DNA of 64,000 nt, taken from assembly GCF_003610895.1 (NCBI RefSeq), contig NZ_MCAS01000017.1:1-64000 (forward strand), given 5' to 3'. Positions within the stretch are counted from its first letter, which is position 1, and each line of letters begins with the position of its first letter. The position numbers and the translations under genes are program-made. Shown here in pieces: positions 8,855 to 16,980 of this stretch. A model generated the notes under the pieces. That model was given only the letters and a program-made list of their open reading frames with translations, searched no databases and had not been told where the DNA came from. Origin of the DNA: Paraburkholderia fungorum (lineage in GTDB: Bacteria > Pseudomonadota > Gammaproteobacteria > Burkholderiales > Burkholderiaceae).

Positions 8855-10048
8855 ATGTCATCGAAACCCCCATCGCAAGGTTTGGCCACCCGTCTCGTCA
8901 AGGGCGGCACATCGCCTGTTTTCGAAGGCGGACGGGCCGTCAATCCGTCCGTCGTGCGGGCATCCACCGTTCTGTTCGAGTCGATGGATGCACTCGAAGA
9001 CGCCCGCCGCCGGCGTGACAGCGAGCGGATGTTCACTTATGGAGCACGCGGCAATCCCACCGGTTTCGCGCTGGAGGACGTCGTCGCGCAGCTTGAAGGC
9101 GGCTATCGCACGCGGCTCTTCCCGACCGGACTGGCAGCGATCGCAATGGTCTTCATGGCGTTCGTGCGCCCCGGCGATCACGTGCTGATCGCCGACTGCG
9201 TCTATCAGCCGCTGCGCCACTTCGTCGATACGTTCCTGCGGCCATGGGGTGTCGAGGCGACCTACTTTCGTGCCGACGGCAGCGACCTTGCGCAACAGAT
9301 GAGACCCGCCACGAAGCTGGTCTATGTCGAATGCCCGGGCTCACTCGTCTACGAGATGTGCGACCTGCCGGCTCTGGCCGATCTCGCGCATCGCCACGGT
9401 GCGCTGCTGGTCGCCGACAACACATGGGGTTCGGGCATGCAATACCGCCCGCTCGAGCTGGGTGCCGACGTCTCCGTGATGGCCGCGACTAAATATCTCA
9501 GCGGCCATTCGGACGTCATGATGGGGACGTTGACGACCACGCGCGAGGTCTGGCAGCCGGTCGCCAGCATGTGCGACGCGCAAGGCGTTGCGGTCAGCCC
9601 TGACGACGCCTATCTGGTGTTGCGCGGCACGCGCACGCTGGCCGCCCGTCTGACGATGCATGAACGCCATGCACTCGAAGTTGCGCATTGGCTCGCAGCC
9701 CATCCCGCAGTGGCTCGCGTGTACTGTCCCGCACTTCCCGATGACCCCGGCTACGCGCTGTGGCAACGCGACTGCACCGGCACCAACGGTCTGATCTCCT
9801 TCGAGTTCGCCAAGGCCGGACCGGCCGCGGCCGCACGCTTCGTCGATTCGCTCGATCTGTTCGGCATCGGCGCATCATGGGGCGGTTTCGAAAGCCTGGC
9901 GACCGTCGCCAAAGTCGCGAACACCCGCACGTGCGCCGACTGGTCAAATGCCGGGCCCATCGTACGTCTGCACATTGGACTGGAGGATCCGCAGGATCTT
10001 ATCGGCGATCTCTCGCGCGCGTTTGCGCAGATTGGCGACGGATTCTGA
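8855..10048 (+). CDS. metC: cystathionine beta-lyase-like PLP enzyme
   Basis: Fold-type I PLP enzyme of the Cys/Met metabolism family, 397 residues from this start. The PLP lysine lies in MAATKYLSGHSDVMMG, and the phosphate-binding and ring-stacking segments read FPTGLAAIAM and LVADNTWGSG. The family cleaves cystathionine to homocysteine, pyruvate and ammonia, and often also degrades cystine and cysteine. The ATG at 8801 is in frame but would add an N-terminus absent from the family; neither start has a strong ribosome site. It ends the sulfur-amino-acid unit and converges on the dehydratase genes. Confidence 0.85.
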   Translation: MSSKPPSQGLATRLVKGGTSPVFEGGRAVNPSVVRASTVLFESMDALEDARRRRDSERMFTYGARGNPTGFALEDVVAQLEGGYRTRLFPTGLAAIAMVFMAFVRPGDHVLIADCVYQPLRHFVDTFLRPWGVEATYFRADGSDLAQQMRPATKLVYVECPGSLVYEMCDLPALADLAHRHGALLVADNTWGSGMQYRPLELGADVSVMAATKYLSGHSDVMMGTLTTTREVWQPVASMCDAQGVAVSPDDAYLVLRGTRTLAARLTMHERHALEVAHWLAAHPAVARVYCPALPDDPGYALWQRDCTGTNGLISFEFAKAGPAAAARFVDSLDLFGIGASWGGFESLATVAKVANTRTCADWSNAGPIVRLHIGLEDPQDLIGDLSRAFAQIGDGF

Positions 10049-10066
10049 ATTTTGCATGATCTGCAT

Positions 10067-10090
10067 GCCGCCGGATTTGCGTCCGGCGGC
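10067..10090. terminator. stem-loop between convergent genes
   Basis: Perfect 9-bp inverted repeat GCCGCCGGA / TCCGGCGGC with a six-base loop, between the cystathionine lyase stop and the end of the dehydratase beta-subunit gene. No long T run on either side, so it may act as a two-way transcription stop or only as an RNA 3' end stabiliser. Confidence 0.55.
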
Positions 10091-10117
10091 GGCCGTTTCA
10101 GGCGTCTCGCCAATCGA

Positions 10118-10723
10118 CTACGCGCCGAGATCCCGCAGAATCCCCGGCATTCGCGACACGGCGCGTTCGTGCAACTGCGTGTAAAGGCTATTGCCATGCG
10201 CGTCGATCGCCACGGTCGCGGGCCCGAGTTGTTCGACTTCGAGCGTGAGCAAGCGGAACTGCGAGATGTACTCGGTCCAGTTCATCGCCACGACCCGGCG
10301 CAGCGAGGCCGACAGCAGATGCGCGCCGCCGCCCAGAAACGACAGATATACGCAACCGCATTCGCGCAAGGCGGCGGCGCTTGCTTCGTCGAGCCCACCT
10401 TTGCCGCCCACGAGACGCACGCCAAGACCCCGGATCAATGCGGGCATCCACGGGTTGTACCGGGTGCTGGTGCTTGGGTTCAGATAGAGCGGCACGGGGC
10501 CGTCCGCCGTTTCATCGACATAGGTGCTCAAATGGAAGAACGCACCATCGCGCAGATCGACCGGCAGCGGTGCGCCCTGCTCCACGGCCTCCGCCAGCCG
10601 GCGATGGGTCGGCAAGCCGATGCTCACCGTAATCTCACCCGATAGCCGCACCATGTCGCCGAGCTTCAGATCGAGCACGCTCTCGCGCGTGAGCGGCAAA
10701 CGCAAATCGTGAATCTGGGTCAT
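10118..10723 (-). CDS. fumarate hydratase class I / tartrate dehydratase, beta subunit
   Basis: Small subunit of a two-subunit iron-sulfur hydro-lyase (TtdB-like), 201 residues. Recognisable segments are RLSGEITVSIGLPTHRRL near the start and YLNPSTSTRYNPWMP with GGKGGL in the middle, as in the C-terminal domain of class I fumarases. The ATG at 10723 lies three bases beyond the alpha-subunit stop; a GTG nine bases earlier overlaps that stop. The enzyme dehydrates a malate- or tartrate-like hydroxyacid; which one cannot be told from sequence alone. Confidence 0.87.
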   Translation of the reverse strand: MTQIHDLRLPLTRESVLDLKLGDMVRLSGEITVSIGLPTHRRLAEAVEQGAPLPVDLRDGAFFHLSTYVDETADGPVPLYLNPSTSTRYNPWMPALIRGLGVRLVGGKGGLDEASAAALRECGCVYLSFLGGGAHLLSASLRRVVAMNWTEYISQFRLLTLEVEQLGPATVAIDAHGNSLYTQLHERAVSRMPGILRDLGA

Positions 10724-10725
10724 CG

Positions 10726-11598
10726 TTAGCACTCCATGAATTCGACACGGCCATCGCCGTGAATGCGCGCCGCCGTGCGCCGATTAATCCAGCAATTGAA
10801 GCACACGGCAACCGGCACGAAGCCGTGACTCGCGGCATAGTCGACATGCACGGCCATCGCCGTGGTGTCGCCGCCCGTTCCCATCGGCCCGAAACCCATC
10901 GCGTTGACGGCGCCGAGCAGGCGCTGTTCCATGCGCGCAAGGATGGGCTCCGGGTTAGTCTGACCAAACGGCCGCAACATCTGTTCTTTCGCGAGACGGG
11001 CCGCGTAGTCGAACGTGCCGCCGATTCCGACGCCGATCACGAGCGGCAGGCAAGGCTGCGATCCGGCGCGCAGCATCGTGTCGAGCACGAAGCGTTCAAT
11101 TTGTTCCAGAGTCGGATACACGAACGCGTCAATCGCTTCCCAGCGGCCGGTGCCCATGGCTTTCGGCGCGCAGACAATGTCCACGTAGTCCGCGTCGTCG
11201 ATCACGTCGAAGCTCACGATCGGCATGTCCTTACCTGCATAGCTGCGCTCGTGTGTCAGCGGATTGGTGACCATCTTGAGGATTGGCGGCGAGATGTTCG
11301 CCGCCAGGTCCGCAAAACCTTCGCGAATAGCAGCGCGCACGGGTCCGTCAAACTGAACGCGTGTGCCGATCTTGATGCTATAGGTCGGAATGCCCACGTC
11401 GCTACAGACCAGCGTGCCGTTACGCCGTGCGCCGTCGGCACTTTCGAGCATGATGGCGAGCGTTGCCTTGCCGGTTGGACTCGACTCGGCACCAGACGCT
11501 CGCTGCAAAAACGCGCGCGTGTCATCCGGAATCGCTTTTAACGAGCGTTCGTAAAGCTGCGCGGTGACTTGCTTAAGAGTTGTGCTGCTGATCGGCAT
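10726..11598 (-). CDS. fumarate hydratase class I / tartrate dehydratase, alpha subunit
   Basis: Large subunit (TtdA-like), 290 residues, carrying the [4Fe-4S] cluster. Three conserved cysteines are visible in GTLVCSDVG, GSQPCLPLV and VAVCFNCWINR. The GIGGTFDYAARLAKEQ and GFGPMGTGGDTTAM segments are typical of the family. It starts this minus-strand pair and diverges from the ketopantoate-reductase-like gene across 184 bases. Together with the amidohydrolase, aldolase and transporter nearby it probably serves breakdown of a hydroxyacid and not the citric acid cycle. Confidence 0.88.
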   Translation of the reverse strand: MPISSTTLKQVTAQLYERSLKAIPDDTRAFLQRASGAESSPTGKATLAIMLESADGARRNGTLVCSDVGIPTYSIKIGTRVQFDGPVRAAIREGFADLAANISPPILKMVTNPLTHERSYAGKDMPIVSFDVIDDADYVDIVCAPKAMGTGRWEAIDAFVYPTLEQIERFVLDTMLRAGSQPCLPLVIGVGIGGTFDYAARLAKEQMLRPFGQTNPEPILARMEQRLLGAVNAMGFGPMGTGGDTTAMAVHVDYAASHGFVPVAVCFNCWINRRTAARIHGDGRVEFMEC

Positions 11599-11782
11599 CG
11601 TTGAAATTCCTGAAGAGGGAACGGCGCCTGTCTACCTGTCGGTATGTCGGCTTAATTGCCTTGAACCCGGGGTTCGCGTATTCGCGCAAGATTCCGGCAG
11701 GAGAAAAGCGGGCAGAAAGTGCTGGATGGACAGCACGCAATGGCGAAAATAAGCGGATCCCTTCGATGACACCAAATCCACC

Positions 11783-12805
11783 ATGAACGATTTCCACACG
11801 CACCCGCGACGCATCGGCATCATCGGCGCGGGCGCGATCGGCGGCCACTTCGCCGCCCGCCTCGCGCTCGCCGGGCACCGCGTATCGTTGCTCGCGCGCG
11901 GCGCAACGCTGGATGCGCTCGCCACCTCCGGACTGCGCTATACGTGTCCCGGCGAAGCCGAGCGGATCGTCGCGGTAGAGGCTCACGCAAGTTGCGCCGA
12001 CATGGGTCCGCAGGATCTGGTGATCATCGCGCTGAAATCGCACGCGCTGCCCGCCATCGCCGCGTCGCTCACGGCGCTTGTCGGCGACGCAACCGTCGTG
12101 CTGCCGGTGGGGAACGGTCTGCCGTGGTGGTACTTTCTCGCCCCCGGAAATCCGCTCGAAGGATTGCGCCTCACGAGCGTCGACCCGCGGGGTGAGATCG
12201 AACGCGCGCTGCCGTTCGCGCAAGTGCTCGGCGGCAGCGTGATGGCGTCGTGCAGTTCGCCCGCGCCCGGCGTGGTCCATCATCAAAGCGGCGGCAAGAT
12301 CGTGATCGGCGAACCGTGCGGCGGCATCAGCGAGCGGGCGCGCGACTGGGCACAACTGCTGACGGCGGCCGGCCTGCCGACCACCGCCAGCGACGACGTG
12401 CGCCGCGATCTGTGGCTCAAGCTGCTCGGCAACGTATGCGCCAATCCGTTGAGTCTTATCACGCAGGCGAGTACCGACCGTCTTGTCGACGATCCCGGCA
12501 CGCGCGCCGTTTTCGAAAACCTGATGACGGAATGCCTCACGCTCGGCCGGCGCGCCGGTCTCGCACTCGACATCGACGTAGCGCAACGCATCGCCCAGAC
12601 GAGGCAGCTCGGCACGATCAAGACGTCGATGTTGCAGGATCTCGAAGCGGGGCGCCGCGTCGAACTCGACGCGATTCTCGGCGCCCCGCTGGAGTGCGCG
12701 GCACAGCTCGACGTTGCTGTGCCCCTCATGCAGACGGTGTTTGCGCTCGCCCGTTTGCGTGCGGCGCAGGCGGGTCTCGATAGTGGACATGCCGGTTCTC
12801 TGTAA
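11783..12805 (+). CDS. 2-dehydropantoate 2-reductase family protein
   Basis: NADPH-dependent 2-oxoacid reductase of the PanE/ApbA family, 340 residues (family about 300). The nucleotide-binding loop is GIIGAGAIGGHFAARLA at residues 14-30, and the C-terminal helical domain has WLKLLGNVCANPLSL and the SMLQDLEAGRRVELDAI segment typical of PanE. Burkholderiales usually carry several paralogues; in this catabolic setting it more likely reduces or oxidises a pathway 2-oxo- or 2-hydroxyacid than makes pantoate. Confidence 0.85.
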   Translation: MNDFHTHPRRIGIIGAGAIGGHFAARLALAGHRVSLLARGATLDALATSGLRYTCPGEAERIVAVEAHASCADMGPQDLVIIALKSHALPAIAASLTALVGDATVVLPVGNGLPWWYFLAPGNPLEGLRLTSVDPRGEIERALPFAQVLGGSVMASCSSPAPGVVHHQSGGKIVIGEPCGGISERARDWAQLLTAAGLPTTASDDVRRDLWLKLLGNVCANPLSLITQASTDRLVDDPGTRAVFENLMTECLTLGRRAGLALDIDVAQRIAQTRQLGTIKTSMLQDLEAGRRVELDAILGAPLECAAQLDVAVPLMQTVFALARLRAAQAGLDSGHAGSL

Positions 12806-12813
12806 CAGTCAAC

Positions 12814-12846
12814 CCCGGGTCAAGCCCGGGTCAGCCCGAGGTCAGC
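12814..12846. repeat. three imperfect 11-bp tandem repeats
   Basis: Units CCCGGGTCAAG, CCCGGGTCAGC and CCGAGGTCAGC lie end to end between the convergent reductase and cupin genes. Units 1 and 2 can also pair as a short CCCGGG hairpin. Confidence 0.6.
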
Positions 12847-13660
12847 CACGCGTGTAGTCAGCCGAATTGGCGACCCATCCCTTGTCGATGAAGTCCGTGC
12901 GCGGCGGCGAGAACACGTCGATCAGAAGATGGCGGCCCGTGCCGACGCCTTCGGTCGTGTGGATCAGATGAACCGGAATCGAGATCATCGATGCCGGGCC
13001 GGCTTCAAGATGCTGATCGTCGCGCCACTGGTTCGCATCGGCGCCCCATTGCACACGCAGGTGATGAATGAAATGTCCGTCGATCGCGAGCGAGCCCTGC
13101 TCGAAACTCGTGTGGCTGTGCGGGCTCAACTGCGAGCGGTCGCGCGCGTCCTGATACTCGACCCAGTTGATGCTGAGCGTGTCGGATTGCAGCATCTTCA
13201 GGCGCGGCTTGTCGGCCGGCGGCTTGATGCTGTCGATGCCGATCACCTGCAGTTCGCCGTTCGCGCGCGTGCGTCGATAACCGGCATCGCTGCCGACAAT
13301 GCGCGGATCAGCCGGCACATAGTCCCGTTCGTTGAGTGCGGCGCCGGGCGCAAGATCGGCGCGTGACGACGCGATCAGCACAGCGCGGCCAGTGCCGTCC
13401 GGTTTCACCGAGACTTCGCCCGCGGGCAGCACGCACACGCTGCGGCCCGGCACGGACTGCGCGGCGCCTTGTCCGGTGCGCACCTCAGCGCCGCTTTCGT
13501 CGGGCAGGAGCAGCAGCATCTCGTGCGCGCTGCGTGCTTCGAATGTTTTGCCATTGCCTTGCAGCCATTGCACGAAGAAGTTCTGGCCGCGCGTCACGGT
13601 GCCTGGCGCAAGATCGTAGACAGCGGTTTTCCGCACGCTGGTGTCGGTTGTAGTCGTCAT
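12842..13660 (-). CDS. cupin-domain protein of the catabolic island
   Basis: Protein of 272 residues with two beta-helix halves. The C-terminal half has a metal-type cupin motif, SPHSHTSFEQG (His-Ser-His then Glu), and a downstream histidine pair in PVHLIHTTEG; the N-terminal half lacks the ligands. Start at 13660 (ATG) follows a GGAACCG stretch; an upstream in-frame start at 13720 would run into the flavin reductase gene. It is the last gene of the set amidohydrolase, flavin reductase, cupin, 25 bases after the previous one. It could be an oxygenase or isomerase; substrate unknown. Confidence 0.75.
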   Translation of the reverse strand: MTTTTDTSVRKTAVYDLAPGTVTRGQNFFVQWLQGNGKTFEARSAHEMLLLLPDESGAEVRTGQGAAQSVPGRSVCVLPAGEVSVKPDGTGRAVLIASSRADLAPGAALNERDYVPADPRIVGSDAGYRRTRANGELQVIGIDSIKPPADKPRLKMLQSDTLSINWVEYQDARDRSQLSPHSHTSFEQGSLAIDGHFIHHLRVQWGADANQWRDDQHLEAGPASMISIPVHLIHTTEGVGTGRHLLIDVFSPPRTDFIDKGWVANSADYTRG

Positions 13661-13685
13661 GTTCGGTTCCTTCTTGATTGGGGGA

Positions 13686-14312
13686 TCAGTCGCGCCGCGG
13701 GCTCGGGCGGCCCAGCACATCCATGCGGCCGACGGTGGCGTAGCGGTTGCCGTCGAGGCGGGTCAGCGGTTCGGTGCGGGCCGTATCGAACCGCCCGTCC
13801 GCGCCGATAAAGCGATCGTCCAGATGCACGCCGACAACGCGCCCGAACACCACGTTGCTGGCCGTCTCACCGGGCCCCGTCGGCTCGATGTCGACGATAC
13901 GCAGCAACCGGCACTCCATGCTGGCGGGCGACGCCGCGACGCGGGGCGGCTTCACCATCACGCTCGGTGCCTTGTCGAGTCCGGCGAGTTCGAACTCGTC
14001 GGTGCCGTAGGGCGCGTCGATCGAACTGAGATTCATCTGGTTGCGCAAATCCCATGTCACGAGGTTCGTGACGAACTCGCCGGTCTCGCGCACGTTCGTA
14101 ATGGTGTCCTTCTCGTGCCGGTCGGCCGGCGCGTTGCACGAAAAGATCACCACCGGCGGCGCGGTCGAGACGAGGTTGAAATGCGAGAACGGCGCGAGAT
14201 TCACCTGCCCCTTGCTGTTCATCGTGCTGATCCAGCCAATCGGGCGGGGCGCGACGATCGCATTGAAAAGCGTGCGCTTGAAGTCCGGTGTGGTCGCGGG
14301 GTCTAGAAACAT
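13686..14312 (-). CDS. flavin reductase-like, FMN-binding split-barrel protein
   Basis: FMN-binding split-barrel protein of 208 residues. The family start is clear: ARPIGWISTMNSKGQVNLAPFS around residues 21-42, then VVIFSC and the TNVRETGEFVTNL segment. Such proteins supply reduced FMN to a two-component oxygenase or reduce substrates directly. No large oxygenase component of a known two-component system is next to it, so its partner is unclear; the adjacent cupin protein is the nearest candidate. It sits 28 bases after the amidohydrolase gene. Confidence 0.85.
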   Translation of the reverse strand: MFLDPATTPDFKRTLFNAIVAPRPIGWISTMNSKGQVNLAPFSHFNLVSTAPPVVIFSCNAPADRHEKDTITNVRETGEFVTNLVTWDLRNQMNLSSIDAPYGTDEFELAGLDKAPSVMVKPPRVAASPASMECRLLRIVDIEPTGPGETASNVVFGRVVGVHLDDRFIGADGRFDTARTEPLTRLDGNRYATVGRMDVLGRPSPRRD

Positions 14313-14340
14313 CGTTATCTCCTTGTACGGCTCGGATTGC

Positions 14341-15303
14341 TCAGCGGCGCGCGCCGCCTTTCACGAACACCTTCTTGCCCGTCTCGTAGAGCACGGCGTG
14401 GCGTTCCGCGTCGGTGAGCAAGGTCGTCGCGTCGAGCATGCGCTGCACCATATCCTTGTACGTGCCCGACGAGGTGCCGATATCGGAGCCCCACATGATG
14501 CGATCGGCGCCGAACATATCGACTGCCTGGCGCAGCACGTCGCGCGCCGGGGTATCCGTCTCACGGTAGATGTCGAGGTTGATCGAGGTGAACTTGAAGA
14601 AGATATTGGGCTCGGCGGCAAGCGGCACGAAGCGCGCGTCGAAGCCGTAGTTGTCGTCCTCGACTTCAGGTTCGAGCATATGGTCGAGCACGACGCGCAA
14701 GTTCGGAAAGCGCCGCGCCAATTCGATGATCGCCGGCACCGACGGGCCGCCGCCACCGATCGCCAGCACCTCCAGATCCATCACGATGCCGTACTCGTTC
14801 GCCACGGCCCACGTCTCCAGTGCGCGCGGCGAATTCAGCCACGGCATGGTGCCGTCCGCTTCGCGTCCACCGAACAGGCGCACGCCCGCAAGGCCGTGTT
14901 TCTCGATGTACGAGCGCACCAGTGCCGGTGTACCTGCGTCTTCCGCATCGAGAATGACAACGGCGGAAAACGTGTCGGGGTATGCATCCGACGAGTCGAG
15001 AATGTAGCTGTTGTCGAAGCGGTAGGTCATGCGTTTTTGCACCGCGACCGCGCCTTCGACGTGTTCTTCCTGCATCCACTGCAACATGCGCGAGACGTCC
15101 GGCACTTCATTGACCGGATTGAGGCCATGCTTGCCGCCCGGCAGGCCGATCACGCCAGGCAGGCGTGGCGGTGCATTGGGCGAGCGTTTCATCGGGTTGC
15201 GCGGGTAGCGCGTCAGGTCGTCCGCCACGAGGTGCGCGTGCGAGTCGAACAGTTTGACGGCTTGACCGGCAGGAGAATTCGTGGGGTCTTGCTGGGAACG
15301 CAT
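14341..15303 (-). CDS. amidohydrolase (COG3618-type lactonase-like hydrolase)
   Basis: TIM-barrel metal hydrolase of 320 residues. The metal motif is FDSHAHL near residue 19; FFKFTSINLD supplies the barrel lysine region and IMWGSDIGT the catalytic aspartate. Relatives hydrolyse lactones, such as 2-pyrone-4,6-dicarboxylate or sugar lactones. The ATG at 15303 follows CTGGAG; an ATG at 15360 is in frame but has no ribosome site. It leads the three-gene set with flavin reductase and cupin, downstream of the porin. Confidence 0.85.
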   Translation of the reverse strand: MRSQQDPTNSPAGQAVKLFDSHAHLVADDLTRYPRNPMKRSPNAPPRLPGVIGLPGGKHGLNPVNEVPDVSRMLQWMQEEHVEGAVAVQKRMTYRFDNSYILDSSDAYPDTFSAVVILDAEDAGTPALVRSYIEKHGLAGVRLFGGREADGTMPWLNSPRALETWAVANEYGIVMDLEVLAIGGGGPSVPAIIELARRFPNLRVVLDHMLEPEVEDDNYGFDARFVPLAAEPNIFFKFTSINLDIYRETDTPARDVLRQAVDMFGADRIMWGSDIGTSSGTYKDMVQRMLDATTLLTDAERHAVLYETGKKVFVKGGARR

Positions 15304-15360
15304 GTCTGCTCCAGGGAGAGATGGGTTGCTAAAAGGCGCATAGCGCTGTGCCGCCAGCAT

Positions 15361-15377
15361 CGCCAGCGTTGCTGGCG
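15361..15377. terminator. stem-loop between porin and amidohydrolase genes
   Basis: CGCCAGC / GCTGGCG, 7 bp with a three-base loop, 41 bases past the porin stop on the minus strand. No T run follows. It may trim porin expression from that of the amidohydrolase set. Confidence 0.4.
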
Positions 15378-15417
15378 TTGCAATAAGGCGATCGAACGGC
15401 GGCGCTACGCATCGCGG

Positions 15418-16590
15418 CTAGAAAAGATGGCGAATGCCGAGCAGCACGGCGTTCTGCGTATCGGTTGCCGACGGCGTCGCGGAGGTCAGCGCGGCCACCG
15501 CACGGTGTCCCGTCGAATCGAAGCCACCCGCAGTCTCGCGCAGCATGACGAAATAGAGGTCGGTTCGCTTCGAAAGCGAATAGTCGGCGCCGAGACTCCA
15601 TTGCTGATAGCTGGCGCCGCTCTCGCCGTTATACGAGCTCGCGCGCGTGTACGTGTAGGCAACCCCGAACTGCAGCGACGGCGTCATACTGTATTTCAGA
15701 TTCGCTTCGCCCGTGTTGAACGTGGCGGTCGCACCAACTTCAGCCGGCGGCGGTTTGGCGCCCGCGACCGGCGTGCCGCCGATATTGAAGAACTTCGTAT
15801 TCGTATAGATGCCGCCGAGCGTGAACGAGCCGAGCGCATACGATGCGCCCGCCCCCACGACCTGCTGTGACGCCGCCGTCGCATAGCCGCTGAAGACCGG
15901 GCTCGAGAAGTTGTTGCCGGTCGTGCTGCTGGTTGCGTTGTTGCCGAACAGCGAGTAGTTCGGATTCTTCACGTACAGATAGGCCGCGGCGAATTTGAAC
16001 GGCCCGTTGCCGTAGTCGACGCCTGCGGAAATCATCTGGTTCTGCGTCGTGTTGCCCGCGATGCCACCGAGACTGTATGTGGCGCCAAACTGCAATCCGC
16101 GATAACGGGGGCTCACATACTTGATCGCATTGTTGGCGCGTTCGGTGCCGTCGACGTCGTCGAGCCCGCCCGGATGGTATCCCCACCCTGCGCCGCGCGC
16201 CGCCCAATCGCTGCCGGCGGAAAACGGCCCCAGATAGGTCGAAAGCGTGAGGTACTGGCGGCCTAACGTCACCGTTCCGTAAGGTGTGGCGACGCCGACG
16301 AAAGCCTGACGCCCGAACATCAGCCCCGCTTGCAAGGCGCCCGTCGTGGTGGTGAAGCCGTTTTCCAGCGTAAAGACGGCCTTGTAGCCGCCGCCCAGAT
16401 CTTCACTGCCTGTCAAACCAAAGCGCGATGCGCTCTCATTGCCGCCGGCAATAGCGAACTGGGACTTGCCGCCCGCGTTGCTGTTGTAGCGAAAACCGGC
16501 ATCGACGATGCCGTAGAGCGTCACCGTGCTCTGCGCGTGTGCCGTGCAGGCGATACCGCAGGCTGCCATCAGGGACAATGTTCTTTTCAT
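15418..16590 (-). CDS. general outer-membrane porin (Burkholderia type)
   Basis: Outer-membrane trimeric porin of 390 residues. It has a signal peptide (MKRTLSLMAACGIACTAHA) cut before QSTVTLYGIVDAG, the standard mature N-terminus of Burkholderiales porins, and ends with a C-terminal phenylalanine (GIRHLF), the barrel-assembly signal. The eyelet-type segment SRFGLTGSEDLGGGYKAVF is conserved. It is transcribed divergently from the MFS importer, so the two probably form the outer and inner entry route for the same compound. Confidence 0.93.
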   Translation of the reverse strand: MKRTLSLMAACGIACTAHAQSTVTLYGIVDAGFRYNSNAGGKSQFAIAGGNESASRFGLTGSEDLGGGYKAVFTLENGFTTTTGALQAGLMFGRQAFVGVATPYGTVTLGRQYLTLSTYLGPFSAGSDWAARGAGWGYHPGGLDDVDGTERANNAIKYVSPRYRGLQFGATYSLGGIAGNTTQNQMISAGVDYGNGPFKFAAAYLYVKNPNYSLFGNNATSSTTGNNFSSPVFSGYATAASQQVVGAGASYALGSFTLGGIYTNTKFFNIGGTPVAGAKPPPAEVGATATFNTGEANLKYSMTPSLQFGVAYTYTRASSYNGESGASYQQWSLGADYSLSKRTDLYFVMLRETAGGFDSTGHRAVAALTSATPSATDTQNAVLLGIRHLF

Positions 16591-16980
16591 CGGGGTCTCC
16601 TCTCCGTGTCTTGGCCCGTTCGCGTCGCGTCACGGACTTTCAGTTTTTCGGATATTCAAAGTTGGCGAACGCGTGCTGTTGGCGGCTATCACGTTCGACG
16701 CCTCGTATGGTTCCATGCGATACGCGCCGGTCCAAGCGCGTTTCAGAAACTTTTCGCAGACCGAAAAGCACGGGATGCCACCCTGCCCCAAAAAAATAGC
16801 CTGTTCGGCATGAATTCCGCCACGCGAAATCTTCCCGATTCGCACTTGAAGCGCGGCGTCGGCGCGACATAGCATTGCTCACCGTGGGTCTGGCCTCGTT
16901 CAGCGGCCGCTCACCGATAGATAAAAACCGGCGCTGCGCGTCTCACGCGCGACCAACCGGGCCGCCACATTGGAGGAGAG
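16591..16980. promoter_or_regulatory. 390-base intergenic region between porin and MFS genes
   Basis: No gene is seen here. It must hold the divergent promoters for the porin and the importer. An imperfect dyad CGTAT-N11-ATACG at 16704-16724 is the best candidate operator, possibly for the IclR protein encoded at 19208. A GGAGGAG ribosome site ends the region just before the MFS start. Confidence 0.5.

Noticed and set aside
11573..12790. A 405-codon minus-strand frame opposite the ketopantoate-reductase-like gene
   Set aside because: Antisense shadow; the plus-strand gene has an intact Rossmann loop and family motifs.
14041..15870. A 609-codon open reading frame on the plus strand
   Set aside because: It lies opposite the flavin reductase, amidohydrolase and porin genes, which all have clear family motifs. 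Its Arg/His-rich translation has none; long antisense frames are expected in GC-rich DNA.
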